A DNA stretch of 64,000 nt. It comes from Streptomyces sp. NBC_00690 (GTDB lineage Bacteria; Actinomycetota; Actinomycetes; Streptomycetales; Streptomycetaceae). Below, piece by piece: positions 40,943-50,090 of the stretch (its first letter is position 1; each line of letters opens with the position of its first letter). The DNA is taken from positions 2,604,001-2,668,000 of the forward strand of contig NZ_CP109009.1 of assembly GCF_036226685.1 (NCBI RefSeq), given 5' to 3'. Made by a program: the position numbers and the translations under genes. The notes under the pieces are model-generated. The model was given only the letters and a program-made list of their open reading frames with translations, ran no database searches and had not been told where the DNA came from.

Positions 40943-43900
40943 TCACCCGGCCAGGGCTGCGGCTTCCTCCAGGCTGAGTTCGCCGCCCTGGGCGTGGGCC
41001 GACTCGTACGCCCCGTCCGCCAGCAACGCCCGGACCTGCCGCTCGGCCGACTCCCGCGCCTCGCGCTCTTGGCGCAGACGGAGATAGCCCGGGGGCAGCC
41101 GGGCGTCGGCGGCACCGATGAGCCGGGCCGCATCCGCTGCCCGCTCGGGCCAGCCGCCGACGACCGTTCTGGCGAGCGTCACCAGATGCGCCGGAATGAG
41201 CTGCGGCGCGACCAACACGCTCAGCCGGTCAGCCGCCCGCTCCAGGGCGTCCAACGCTCTCGTCCGAGCGGATTCCCACTGTTCGTCCCCGATGTCGAGC
41301 CAGGCCAGCATCCCGATCAACATGCCTTCGAAGATCGCCATGGTGTTGCGGCGGAACTGCTCTATCAGCAGGAGGACCTCGGCCCGCGCCTCGTCCCTGC
41401 GGCCCGTCAGTCCGAGCCAGATGACCAGGTGGATACGGGCTATGGCGGTCGATTCGTTGATCTCCCCGTCATGGGAGGCCAGCACCTCGCGTGCCAACCG
41501 TTCACCGCTCTCGCCCTCGCCGGTCTCGATCAGGATGCCGGCGAGCCTTCCCCTCAGCACCGAGACCTGGATGGTGGCTCCGATCCGTTCGGCATGGGTG
41601 ATGGCGGCCCGGTAGTCCTCGGTCGCCAGATCGAACTCCCCTTTGCGTTCCCGGGTCTCGCCACGGGCGGACAGCGCCTCCGACGCGCCCCAGTCGTCCC
41701 CGAGGCCGATGAAGATCTTCCGTGCCTCCTCGGCGTCGTCGGCGGCGCCGCCCGACCAGTGGGCGCGGTGGGCGAGCAGGGCGGCCCGGGTGTGGAGCGC
41801 GCAGGCCAACTCCCATTCGTAGTCCAGTTCGCGGCATGTCTGAACGGTCCGGTCGAGCATGGCCTTGAGCCGCTCCACGTCCTCCGTGAGCAGGATGGCG
41901 TAGAACCACAGGGCCCCCGGCACTCGGCACGTCTGCGGCAGCCCGGGGCGGTAGACCCGGGTGATCCCGCGCAATCGCTCCTGGTTCTCCGGGGTGCCCC
42001 ACTCCTCCACCCCGTGGTCGACGAAGATCAACCGCAGAATGGCCACCCCACGGCGGGCCTCCTGAAGGAGTTCGGGCGGCATCGGCGGGGGCACGTCCGA
42101 TAGCCGCTCGTAGACCGGCGGCGCGGGAGCGTACGGCGGCCCGAAGGGGTCGGGCCCCAGTTCCGCCGCTAGCGTCGTCCAGTGGCGGGCTTCGGTGCGC
42201 AGATCACGGATCTGCCAGTACCAGGAGAGCGAGAGGGCGAGATGGAGGGTCTCCTGCTCGTCCCGGGCCAGCACGGCACGACGCAGTGCGGTGCGGAGGT
42301 TCTCGTACTCCCGTTGGAAGGTCTCGATGGCGACGCGCTGCCCGTGGCGGCGCAACAGCGGATCGGTGGTACGGGCCAACTCGCGGTAGTGGACGAGGTG
42401 ACGGCGCTCGACGGCCGCGCGCTCGGCCGCCTCGTCGAGTCGTTCGGCTGCGTACTCGGCGACCGTCTCCAGGAGTCGGTACCGCATCTCTCCCCCGTCG
42501 GCGGGGGCGGCGACCACGAGGGACTTGTCGATGAGCGAGCCCAGTGCGTCGGCGACGGCCACACCTCCCGAGGTTCCGCCGGCCGCGGCGTCGGCAAGGG
42601 GGCCGTCTGCGGTGTCGGTTGCGGAGGTGCCATCCGCGCAGACTGCTTCGGCCGCGGTCAGCGAGCAGCCGCCGGCGAAGACGGAGAGGCGTCGCAGCAC
42701 CGCCCGCTCGGAGTCGTCCAACAGGTCCCATGACCAGTCGACGACGGCACGCAGGGTCTGTTGGCGCGGCAATGCGGTACGGCTGCCGTTGGCCAGCAAC
42801 GCGAACCGGTCGTCGAGGCGGGCCGCGATCTGCCCCGGGGTCAGCATCCGCAGCCGGGCTGCGGCCAACTCGATGGCGAGCGGCAGACCGTCGAGACGGC
42901 GACAGATCTCGGCGCAGGCGTCCGCGTCGTCTTCGATGCGGAATCCCGGGCGGGCCGCTGCCCCCCGTTCGGCGAACAGCCGCAGGGCCGTCGGCTGCGG
43001 CAGCGGTTCCACCGGGCGCACCAACTCGCCGGCGACGTTGAGCGGTTCCCGACTGGTGGCGAGGACGGTCAGCCCGGGGCACTCCTCCAGCAGCCGCTGG
43101 GCGAGCGTGGCCACGGCATGGACGACGTGCTCGCAGTTGTCGAGGACAAGGAGCATGTGACGGCGGGAGCAGTGCTCCACCAGCCGCAGCAGGGGGTCGT
43201 CACCCCTGCGCAACTCCTCGGCCCCGGCCGAGCGCAGCACGGTCTGTCGAGCCCCGAGGGCCGTCAGCACGCTCTCGGGGACATCGTCGGGGTCGTCGAC
43301 GGGAGCGAGTTCGACGAGCCAGACACCATCCGGTGCCTCGGCGACGACACCTTCGGCGGCCTCCGCCGACAATCGGGTCTTCCCCGCGCCCCCGGGCCCC
43401 AACAGGGTGACCAGACGGGCCCTGGTCAGATCGGCCCGGATGGTCTCGATGTCGTGCTCGCGCCCCACGAAGGAGGTGAGCCGGGCCTTCAGGTTCCCCG
43501 GGACCCGTCTGCGCGTCCTTCCGGCGATGCCCGGATCGATCGCCGCTGTGGTGTCCTTCGGCACATCCGGTGCCGACGGGTGAGGACCGGCGGCCGGCAG
43601 CGCGTCTGGGCGTTCGCCGCGCGAGGTGAGCAACTCCGTGTGGAGCGCGCGCAGTGCCGGACCAGGGTCCGCGCCCAACCGGTCCGCAAGTCGGCGGCGG
43701 AACGTCTCGTACTCCGCGAGCGCCTCGGCCGACCGGCCCGTGGCCCGCAGCGCCCGAAGGAACAGCAGGTGGAACGACTCGTCGATGGGGTGTTCCGCGC
43801 TCAGTGCGGCCAGTTCTTCCAACGCATCCGCCGCCCGCCCGAGGAGCAGGACCGCAGAGAGCCGCCCGCGTCGGACGTTCAGCAGTCGCGACTCCCACCG

Positions 43901-44338
43901 GGACGCCTCGGCGGCACGCAGCGGGAGGTCGGCAAGCAGTGCGCCTTGCCAGAGTGCGAGGGCCTCGTCGAACAACTCGATCGCGGTCCCGGGCTCGCCG
44001 AGTTCCAGCGTCCGGGCGCCCTCCCCCGCGATCCGTGCGAATCGGTACAAATCGATGTCGTCGGGGTCCGCGCGCAGTCGGTAGCCGCCCTCGGTCGAGA
44101 CGATCGCGTCCCGCCCCAGCACCCGCCGCAGCCGTCCGATCAGGGCTTGCACCGCGCCCGTCGCATCCACGGGCGGATCGCCGGCCCACACTTCGTCGAC
44201 GAGCACACCGGTCGGGACCGCACGGCCCGGTCGCAGTGCCAACACGGTCAGCAGGGCACGCAGTCGCGCCCCACCGACGGAAACGGGCGTCCCGTCGTCC
44301 CGGAGTGCAGAGGTGTTGCCGATCAGCCGATAGCGCAC
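40943..44338 (-). CDS. AfsR/SARP family transcriptional activator with NB-ARC ATPase domain
   Basis: This 1131-aa regulator has an OmpR-like winged helix at about 1-90 (GARLRALLTVLALRPGRAVP, DEVWAGDPP), a BTAD domain at about 95-235 (IDLYRFARIAGEGARTLELG to AEYETFRRRLADRLGADPGP), an NB-ARC/AAA ATPase at about 285-600 with P-loop GPGGAGKTR and LVLDNCEHV, and a long helical TPR-like C-terminus. SARPs activate promoters with 11-bp spaced heptamer repeats, and such repeats occur before the convergent ABC exporter. The GTG start gives the usual VRYRLIG opening; the frame is open further upstream. It diverges from the M50 protease gene. Confidence 0.92.
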   Translation of the reverse strand: MRYRLIGNTSALRDDGTPVSVGGARLRALLTVLALRPGRAVPTGVLVDEVWAGDPPVDATGAVQALIGRLRRVLGRDAIVSTEGGYRLRADPDDIDLYRFARIAGEGARTLELGEPGTAIELFDEALALWQGALLADLPLRAAEASRWESRLLNVRRGRLSAVLLLGRAADALEELAALSAEHPIDESFHLLFLRALRATGRSAEALAEYETFRRRLADRLGADPGPALRALHTELLTSRGERPDALPAAGPHPSAPDVPKDTTAAIDPGIAGRTRRRVPGNLKARLTSFVGREHDIETIRADLTRARLVTLLGPGGAGKTRLSAEAAEGVVAEAPDGVWLVELAPVDDPDDVPESVLTALGARQTVLRSAGAEELRRGDDPLLRLVEHCSRRHMLLVLDNCEHVVHAVATLAQRLLEECPGLTVLATSREPLNVAGELVRPVEPLPQPTALRLFAERGAAARPGFRIEDDADACAEICRRLDGLPLAIELAAARLRMLTPGQIAARLDDRFALLANGSRTALPRQQTLRAVVDWSWDLLDDSERAVLRRLSVFAGGCSLTAAEAVCADGTSATDTADGPLADAAAGGTSGGVAVADALGSLIDKSLVVAAPADGGEMRYRLLETVAEYAAERLDEAAERAAVERRHLVHYRELARTTDPLLRRHGQRVAIETFQREYENLRTALRRAVLARDEQETLHLALSLSWYWQIRDLRTEARHWTTLAAELGPDPFGPPYAPAPPVYERLSDVPPPMPPELLQEARRGVAILRLIFVDHGVEEWGTPENQERLRGITRVYRPGLPQTCRVPGALWFYAILLTEDVERLKAMLDRTVQTCRELDYEWELACALHTRAALLAHRAHWSGGAADDAEEARKIFIGLGDDWGASEALSARGETRERKGEFDLATEDYRAAITHAERIGATIQVSVLRGRLAGILIETGEGESGERLAREVLASHDGEINESTAIARIHLVIWLGLTGRRDEARAEVLLLIEQFRRNTMAIFEGMLIGMLAWLDIGDEQWESARTRALDALERAADRLSVLVAPQLIPAHLVTLARTVVGGWPERAADAARLIGAADARLPPGYLRLRQEREARESAERQVRALLADGAYESAHAQGGELSLEEAAALAG

Positions 44339-44344
44339 CCGCCC

Positions 44345-44350
44345 ATTGTC
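44345..44350 (-). promoter_or_regulatory. Candidate -10 (GACAAT) for the SARP gene
   Basis: On the reverse strand GACAAT ends 6 nt before the GTG start, matching the leaderless spacing seen at other genes in the window. The hexamer is weak. Confidence 0.3.
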
Positions 44351-44468
44351 CCCGGTCCGGGTGACCGCCCGCCCACCAGGAACCGACCCGTACTCGTCGG
44401 TCGTTCCCCGGTCACGGGTTGTACGGTCTCTCAGCACACGTCAGCGCCACGGCCATCGGAGTCGCCCC

Positions 44469-45275
44469 ATGCCCACTGCCGCCTCACGCCACAGCGACCG
44501 GCGCATCAGCCCGGTCTTCCTCGGGATCGTCGCCGTGATGGCGGTGAGCGGCTGGGCGGTGTGGACGGACTACGCGGCGACGGTCGGGCTCGCGGTCTTC
44601 CTCTTCGTCACCTCGGCGTGGATCGTCTCGCTCTGTCTGCACGAGTACGCCCATGCGCGCACCGCCCTGCACAGCGGTGACCTCTCGATCGGCGCCAAGG
44701 GATATCTCACGCTCAACCCGCTGGCCTACACCCATGCCCTGCTCAGCATCGTCCTTCCGGTGCTCTTCGTGATCATGGGCGGTATCGGTCTGCCCGGTGG
44801 CGCGGTCTTCATCGAGCGCGGAAGCATCCGGGGGCGGTGGAAGCACAGCGCGATCTCGGCCGCGGGCCCGCTCACCAATGTGCTGTTCGCCGTCGTGTGC
44901 ACGGCACCGTTCTGGTTGGACGCGCTGGACGGCGTTCCGATGGTCTTCCGGTACGCGCTGGCGTTCCTGGCACTCCTCCAGGTGACGGCGGCCATCTTGA
45001 ACTCGCTGCCGGTGCCGGGGCTGGACGGCTATGGGGTGATCGAGCCCTGGCTGTCGTACAAGATCCGCAGGCAGGTGGAGCCGTTCGCACCGTTCGGGCT
45101 GCTCGCCGTGTTCGGGCTGCTGTTCATCCCCGAGGTCAACCACTTCTTCTTCGACGGGGTCGACGCGGTGCTGCGCGGGCTGGGCGTGGGTGGGCTGGAG
45201 TCCGACTGCGGGCTGGAGTACTACCGCTTCTGGCAGGGGACCAACGAGTTCTGCGAGTCCTTCGTCGACCAGTGA
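44469..45275 (+). CDS. Site-2 protease-like M50 family membrane protein
   Basis: This 268-aa polytopic protein has the zinc motif LCLHEYAHARTAL (H-E-x-x-H) in an early helix and the partner motif LPVPGLDGYG with the third ligand Asp. The family carries out proteolysis inside the membrane, often on anti-sigma factors, but the short S2P-like forms of Streptomyces have no assigned substrate. About five or six helices are seen. It ends with an extracellular Cys pair (SDCGLEYYRF, NEFCESF). The ATG follows CGGAG. It diverges from the SARP gene. Confidence 0.85.
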   Translation: MPTAASRHSDRRISPVFLGIVAVMAVSGWAVWTDYAATVGLAVFLFVTSAWIVSLCLHEYAHARTALHSGDLSIGAKGYLTLNPLAYTHALLSIVLPVLFVIMGGIGLPGGAVFIERGSIRGRWKHSAISAAGPLTNVLFAVVCTAPFWLDALDGVPMVFRYALAFLALLQVTAAILNSLPVPGLDGYGVIEPWLSYKIRRQVEPFAPFGLLAVFGLLFIPEVNHFFFDGVDAVLRGLGVGGLESDCGLEYYRFWQGTNEFCESFVDQ

Positions 45276-45325
45276 CGGCGACGGCCGCTCGGACTGCTGC
45301 CCCGGTCGGCGGGAGCCGGTGTGCT

Positions 45326-45514
45326 TCAGTCGGTGGCCGCGGCCCGGTGTGCGTCGATCCTGGCCTTGCGGAAGTAGTACCAGGCCATGTTCGACGAGAG
45401 TCCGGCGAGCAGCACCCAGACGATCCCGATCCACAGGCCCTGGGTGAAGGAGACCACGGCCGCCACCACGGCGAGCGCACAGACAACGAGGGCGAAGAGG
45501 GCGAGGCGGGGCAT
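45326..45514 (-). CDS. Small two-helix membrane protein
   Basis: This 62-aa protein has two hydrophobic helices (RLALFALVVCALAVVAAVVS and LWIGIVWVLLAGLSSNMAWY) and a basic tail RKARIDAHRAAATD. The ATG follows CAGGAG. No function is known. It lies 65 bp after the F420:NADP oxidoreductase stop when read leftward, but its own ribosome site lies just past that stop, so it may be in the same transcript. Confidence 0.65.
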   Translation of the reverse strand: MPRLALFALVVCALAVVAAVVSFTQGLWIGIVWVLLAGLSSNMAWYYFRKARIDAHRAAATD

Positions 45515-45579
45515 GGGGGGAGGCTCCTGTCGGGGGATTTCGACCGTCCCCCACAGTGTCCCCCATGCCCCGAGGCGGC

Positions 45580-46314
45580 TCACACGTCGGTGACGCGCAG
45601 CCCGGCGTGCGCCTTGTAGCGGCGGTTGGTGGAGATCAGGTTGGCCACCAGGGACTCGACCTGGTGGGCGTTGCGCAGCCGGCCGGCGAAGACTCCACGC
45701 ATCCCGGGGATGCGGCCGGCCAGGGCCTGGACCAGGTCGGTGTCCGCGCGGGACTCGCCGAGCACCATCACATCGGTGTCGATCTCCTCGATGGAGGCGT
45801 CCTGGAGCAGTACGGCGGACAGGTGGTGGAAGGCGGCGGTGACCCGTGAGTCGGGCAGGAGGGCGGCGGCCTGTTCGGCGGCGCTGCCCTCGTCGGGCTT
45901 GAGGGCGTAGGCGCCCTTCTTGTCGAAGCCGAGCGGGTTGACGCAGTCGACGACGAGTTTGCCGATGAGTTCATCACGCAGGGATTCCAGGGTCTTGGCG
46001 TGTCCGTCCCAGGGCACGGCCACGATCACCACATCGCTGCGCCGGGCACACTCGGCGTTGTCCGCGCCCTCGATGCCCAGACCGAGTTCGACCGCGGCCT
46101 TCTGCGCGCGCTCCGCCGCCCGGGAGCCGATGATCACCTTCTGGCCGGTCCTGGCCAACCGGTAGGCGAGGCCGCGGCCCTGGTCGCCGGTTCCGCCGAG
46201 CACGCCGACCACCAGGTCGGAGACATCGGGGAGGTCCCAGGGGTCCTTCGCGGCGGGCTTGGCGGCCTGGCCTTCTGCGTTCGCGGGGGTGCTCGCGGAG
46301 TTCGTCGAAGTCAT
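45580..46314 (-). CDS. npdG: NADPH-dependent F420 reductase (F420:NADP+ oxidoreductase)
   Basis: This 244-aa enzyme moves hydride between NADPH and the deazaflavin F420, supplying F420H2 to flavin/F420-dependent reductases. The Rossmann motif is VVGVLGGTGDQGRGLAYRLA with the NADP-binding GSRAAERAQK. Further family features are VVIVAVPWDGHAKTLESL, VVDCVNPLGF and VTAAFHHLSAV. A 30-residue Ala-rich N-terminal extension precedes the fold. The gene is alone apart from the small membrane protein behind it. It is consistent with F420 use by PPOX-like proteins such as the one at 16125. Confidence 0.92.
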   Translation of the reverse strand: MTSTNSASTPANAEGQAAKPAAKDPWDLPDVSDLVVGVLGGTGDQGRGLAYRLARTGQKVIIGSRAAERAQKAAVELGLGIEGADNAECARRSDVVIVAVPWDGHAKTLESLRDELIGKLVVDCVNPLGFDKKGAYALKPDEGSAAEQAAALLPDSRVTAAFHHLSAVLLQDASIEEIDTDVMVLGESRADTDLVQALAGRIPGMRGVFAGRLRNAHQVESLVANLISTNRRYKAHAGLRVTDV

Positions 46315-46394
46315 GACCCGACCCTACTCGCAAGTATTTCCTCTCGAACGGGTGAACTGGGGGCATCGACCTGACCGCCGTGTCATGTGTCCTT

Positions 46395-46400
46395 CATGAT
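46395..46400 (+). promoter_or_regulatory. Candidate -10 (CATGAT), leaderless start at 46409
   Basis: CATGAT ends 8 nt before the ATG of the hypothetical gene, with no clear ribosome site. Confidence 0.3.
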
Positions 46401-46408
46401 CTGGGGCC

Positions 46409-47044
46409 ATGGATGCCGTACGTGTCGCCCTGCTGCGTGAAGTCCTCGCGGGTACCAAGTGGCCCGCCGCAACCCGACGTTTCGCCGGCATCCTGCGGAC
46501 CTCCGTGGTCCCGCGGGGCGGTGGTCTCCTGCTGTTGGGGACCGCCGAGTACGAGCCGTGGCATCTGGCGGCCCATCTGGTGGACGAGGCGGCCTGGTCG
46601 GGGTTGCCGGAGCTCACTCCGACGCTCGTCCGCCACCAGGTGCATCCGGACGACCCGGCGCACCTGGCCGTCGGTCTGGGCCGGCTGGAGGCCGCGCGCC
46701 GCGGTGAGACGCTGCTGCTGGTCACGCCGGGGCACCCGGCGGCGGATCTGCTGGAGCGGGTGTACGACGCCAGGCGAGCGGGAGCGACGGTGCTCGCCCT
46801 GGACGGGGGGAACCCGGAGGTCGAGGGGCTGGCGCACGAGACGCTGACGGTCGAGGGGAACACCAGGTACGTCAACGATGCCGACGCAGACGTAGACGAC
46901 GTTGACCTGGACACGGTGCAGCACCTGGTGAGCGCAGCCGCGGGCGAGAACAGCGTGCCCGCGGCGCGAGGCAAGCGGCACTTCCGCGATCGGCTCTCCC
47001 GGTTGGCGGACCAGTTGACCACTCCGCCGCCCGCCCGCTGGTGA
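46409..47044 (+). CDS. Conserved hypothetical protein, SIS-like fold suspected
   Basis: This 211-aa protein is unassigned. The core GGGLLLLGTAEYEPWHLAAH and RGETLLLVTPGHPAADLLER, followed by VYDARRAGATVLALDG, resembles the nucleotide/sugar-phosphate-binding core of SIS domains, but key Ser/Thr motifs are not obvious. The C-terminus is basic (GKRHFRDRLSRLADQL). No signal peptide is seen. It is divergent from npdG over 94 bp. Actinobacterial conservation is from memory. Confidence 0.6.
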   Translation: MDAVRVALLREVLAGTKWPAATRRFAGILRTSVVPRGGGLLLLGTAEYEPWHLAAHLVDEAAWSGLPELTPTLVRHQVHPDDPAHLAVGLGRLEAARRGETLLLVTPGHPAADLLERVYDARRAGATVLALDGGNPEVEGLAHETLTVEGNTRYVNDADADVDDVDLDTVQHLVSAAAGENSVPAARGKRHFRDRLSRLADQLTTPPPARW

Positions 47045-47313
47045 GGCGCCGCCCGTTCCCTGGCTGAGCGGTCAGGCGTCCGGACGGACTCAGCCCCACT
47101 GCGGACGGCCGACTGCGGCGAGGCGAACCCGGGCCCGTGATGGACCAGACCGGACCCGTCCCGCCGTCCCCGAACGGACGGCCTTCGTACCGTCGATGAC
47201 CACATTCGCCCTCGTCAGCGGCCCTTGGCCGCATCCTCTCCGCACCAGCGATGGGAATAGGAGCGAAAAACTCGCTTGCTGACGGTCCTCGACGACATGG
47301 ACGATGGATCGTT

Positions 47314-48597
47314 GTGGCTTCCAAGCTTTCGGCGGTAATCCCGGATTTCTCCCCCTGGCACTCGTCCCGCGACTTTCGACTGCTGTGGGTGCAGGGTCTC
47401 GTCACCTTCTTCGGCAGCACCATGGCCATGGTGGCACTGCCCCTCCAGATCAAGGAGATGACCGGTTCCCCCCTGGCCGTGGGCGCGATGGGCGCGGTCG
47501 AACTCATCCCCTTGATCGTCTTCGGTCTGTACGGCGGGGCGCTCGCCGACTACTTCGACCGACGCACGCTCATCCTCGCCACCGAAGCCGGCCTCGGGGT
47601 GTTCGCCTTCGTCCTGCTGGTGAACGCGCTGCTGCCCGAGCCGATGCTGTGGCCGCTGTACGGGGTCGCTGCCGGGGTCTCCGCCCTCGCCGGTCTCCAG
47701 CGTCCGGCGCTGGACTCGATGATGGCGCGGATCGTGCCGCACGACCAGCAGACGGCGGCTGCGGTGCTGAACACCCTGCGCTGGCAACTCGGCGGCATCG
47801 CGGGCCCCTCGGCGGCGGGCGTGATCGTGGCGTACGCCGGCCCCGCCACGGCCTATGCGGTGACGATCGTCGGCTACGCGGCCTCCGTACTGCTGTGTCT
47901 GCGGCTCAGCCCGGCGCCGGCGGCGCACGACGCGGAGAAGCCTTCGCTGCGGAGCATCGCGGAGGGTGCTCGCTATGCGTGGTCGCGGCCGGTGCTGCTG
48001 GGGACGTACGCCATCGACCTGGTCGCGATGATCTTTGCGTTTCCGCTCGCGATCTTTCCCTTCCTGGCGGACGATCTCGACGCCGAGTGGTCCTTGGGGC
48101 TGATGTACACGGCGCTCGCGGTCGGCTCCGCCCTGCTGAGCGCCACCAGCGGTTGGACCTCACGGGTGCGGCGGCACGGTCTGTTGGTGATCTTCGGCGC
48201 CGCGATCTGGGGGCTGGCCATCACGGCGGCCGGCTGGGTGGGCAATGTCTGGCTGGTGCTGCTGTGCCTGGCGGTCGCGGGGGCGGGCGACACGCTGAGC
48301 GGCCTGGGCCGTTCGACGATCTGGAACCAGACGATCCCCGAGGAGCTGCGGGGGCGGCTGGCGGGGATAGAAGTGCTGTCGTACAGCGTCGGCCCGCAGT
48401 TCGGCCAGGTCCGGGCGGGCGCCATGGCGGGGTGGACGGGCACCCGTTCCGCGTTCTGGGGCGGCGGGCTGATGTGTCTGGCCGGCGTGGGTCTGCTCAC
48501 CGCGATGCTGCCCCGGCTGGTGCGGTACGACGCTGACACCGACGAGGACGCGCTGCGCCGCCGCGCCCAGCAGGAGGCGACCGCGCAACAGCGGTGA
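47314..48597 (+). CDS. MFS exporter, EntS/MFS_3 type
   Basis: This 427-aa protein has about 12 helices. It opens ASKLSAVIPDFSPWHSSRDF and has RLLWVQGLVTFFGSTMAMVA in helix 1, the MFS signature GGALADYFDRRTLILATEAG, and GLQRPALDSMMARIVP, as in enterobactin exporter-like MFS_3 proteins. Substrate could be a siderophore, drug or other metabolite. The start is uncertain. The GTG used matches the usual start of relatives but has no strong ribosome site, and an ATG 21 codons upstream also lacks one. Confidence 0.85.
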   Translation: MASKLSAVIPDFSPWHSSRDFRLLWVQGLVTFFGSTMAMVALPLQIKEMTGSPLAVGAMGAVELIPLIVFGLYGGALADYFDRRTLILATEAGLGVFAFVLLVNALLPEPMLWPLYGVAAGVSALAGLQRPALDSMMARIVPHDQQTAAAVLNTLRWQLGGIAGPSAAGVIVAYAGPATAYAVTIVGYAASVLLCLRLSPAPAAHDAEKPSLRSIAEGARYAWSRPVLLGTYAIDLVAMIFAFPLAIFPFLADDLDAEWSLGLMYTALAVGSALLSATSGWTSRVRRHGLLVIFGAAIWGLAITAAGWVGNVWLVLLCLAVAGAGDTLSGLGRSTIWNQTIPEELRGRLAGIEVLSYSVGPQFGQVRAGAMAGWTGTRSAFWGGGLMCLAGVGLLTAMLPRLVRYDADTDEDALRRRAQQEATAQQR

Positions 48598-48739
48598 GGG
48601 CTCGCCCCCTGCCGGCAGCGCGCGGAGCAGCCGCACCCTCCACGAAGAGTGCGGCCCGCCGCGCCGGCGACCCGGCGAGGTCCCGGGTCCGGCCGGCGCT
48701 CCCGGGACCACGGCGGCGCGACGGCTCGGCGCTGGGACC

Positions 48740-48976
48740 TCAGGATGCCTGTCCGCCCCCGGTGCCCTGGCCGCCGTCATGCCATTTCGGGTCGTTCTCC
48801 CATTCGAGGTTGCGCTCCCGTGCGGTCTCCATCGCACGCTCCGCCTCCGCCCGGGTCCCGTACGGACCGAAACGGTTCTTCGCCGGACACTCGGGGCCCT
48901 CCTCGACCTTCTTGTGCTCCAGGCAGTAGAACCACTCCCCCGGCTTGCCGACCGTACGCCGCTTGAACAGAGCCAT
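48740..48976 (-). CDS. Small conserved actinobacterial protein
   Basis: This 78-aa soluble protein reads [20 protein letters not shown], then [20 protein letters not shown]. It contains a C-x-x-H with a later Cys ([13 protein letters not shown]) that may bind zinc, then a helix [20 protein letters not shown] and a Gly-rich tail. The ATG follows GAGGAG. It sits head-to-head with map over 113 bp. The function is unknown. Confidence 0.75.
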   Translation of the reverse strand: MALFKRRTVGKPGEWFYCLEHKKVEEGPECPAKNRFGPYGTRAEAERAMETARERNLEWENDPKWHDGGQGTGGGQAS

Positions 48977-49076
48977 CAGGGGCTCTCCTCTCTCGTGCAA
49001 TCTCTCGTGCCGCTGCGATGGATTCCCATGCGTGGGCGCCCGTCCCTTGTCGCCATGCTGCCCCACCACCCCTGGT

Positions 49077-49082
49077 TAGACT
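49077..49082 (+). promoter_or_regulatory. -10 (TAGACT), leaderless start of map
   Basis: TAGACT lies exactly 7 nt before the map ATG with no ribosome site between; the classic actinobacterial leaderless layout. Confidence 0.65.
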
Positions 49083-49089
49083 CGCTGAC

Positions 49090-49947
49090 ATGTCTGGCCA
49101 GTCACTGCTCGTACCCGGCGAGCTCTCCCCCATCCGTTCCGTGCCCGCTTCGATCCGCCGTCCCGAGTACGTCGGGAAGGAGGCGCCGACCCCGTACACC
49201 GGCCCGGAGGTGCAGGACTCCGAGACGATCGAGCGGATGCGCATCGCCGGTCGCCTCGCGGCGCAGGCGATGGCCGAGGCCGCGACCCACATCGCCCCCG
49301 GTGTGACCACCGACGAACTCGACCGGGTCACCCATGAGTTCCTCTGCGACCACGGCGCCTATCCGTCGACCCTCGGCTACCGCGGCTTCCCGAAGTCCCT
49401 GTGCACCTCGGTCAACGAGGTCATCTGCCATGGCATCCCCGACTCCACCGTCCTGCGCGACGGAGACATCGTGAACCTCGATGTCACGGCGTTCATCCAC
49501 GGGGTGCACGGCGACAACAACGCCACCTATCTGTGCGGTGACGTCGACGAGGAATCGCGACTCCTGGTGGAGCGGACCCGCGAATCGCTCAATCGAGCCA
49601 TCAAGGCGGTCAAGCCGGGGCGTCAGATCAATGTGATCGGCCGGGTGATCGAGTCCTATGCGAAACGATTCGGCTATGGCGTGGTCCGGGACTTCACCGG
49701 ACACGGGATCAACACCGCGTTCCACTCCGGTCTCATCGTTCCGCACTACGACGCCGCGCACGCCACCACGGTCATCCAGACCGGTATGACCTTCACCATC
49801 GAACCCATGCTGACCCTCGGGGACTACGAGCACGACATGTGGGACGACGGCTGGACCGTGGTGACCAAGGACCGCAAGCGCTCGGCCCAGTTCGAACACA
49901 CCCTCGTCGTCACGGACGGCGGAGCGGAGATCCTCACCCTGCCCTGA
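49090..49947 (+). CDS. map: Type I methionine aminopeptidase
   Basis: This 285-aa enzyme removes the initiator methionine from nascent proteins. The pita-bread fold ligands are visible: Asp in VNLDVTAF, Asp in [11 protein letters not shown], His in [13 protein letters not shown], Glu in FTIEPML, and Glu in [10 protein letters not shown] 40-residue N-terminal extension is typical of actinobacterial MetAP1c-like forms, with a proline-rich PxxP-like stretch (EAPTPYTGP). Start is fixed by the leaderless promoter. Streptomyces often has a second map gene near rpsM; this would be the stand-alone copy. Confidence 0.95.
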   Translation: MSGQSLLVPGELSPIRSVPASIRRPEYVGKEAPTPYTGPEVQDSETIERMRIAGRLAAQAMAEAATHIAPGVTTDELDRVTHEFLCDHGAYPSTLGYRGFPKSLCTSVNEVICHGIPDSTVLRDGDIVNLDVTAFIHGVHGDNNATYLCGDVDEESRLLVERTRESLNRAIKAVKPGRQINVIGRVIESYAKRFGYGVVRDFTGHGINTAFHSGLIVPHYDAAHATTVIQTGMTFTIEPMLTLGDYEHDMWDDGWTVVTKDRKRSAQFEHTLVVTDGGAEILTLP

Positions 49948-49993
49948 ACCGGCCCGCTGGTGAACTTTTTGCCGACAGCTCGTCGGGAACCCA

Positions 49994-50019
49994 TTGACTT
50001 AGGTAAACCTAAGTAGGAT
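49994..50019 (+). promoter_or_regulatory. Iron box and promoter of the heme oxygenase gene
   Basis: ACTTAGGT-AA-ACCTAAGT (49997-50014) is a palindrome related to the DmdR1/IdeR iron box; its best 19-base alignment to the consensus matches at 14. It lies between TTGACT (49994-49999) and TAGGAT (50014-50019), so bound iron-repressor would block the promoter. The 14-bp spacing between these hexamers is short, so the -35 call is weak. Confidence 0.65.
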
Positions 50020-50090
50020 GATCGGTGGCGGTAGCAGCCATGCGCTGGTGCCCTCCGCACTTCTCCGTCACCTGTTCCTGGAGGTCCGCC

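Noticed and set aside
40872-40950. Large imperfect hairpin between the ABC permease and SARP genes as a bidirectional terminator
   Set aside because: The arms (near 40872-40890 and 40936-40950) pair only with several mismatches and enclose about 45 nt, so it was not listed as a terminator.
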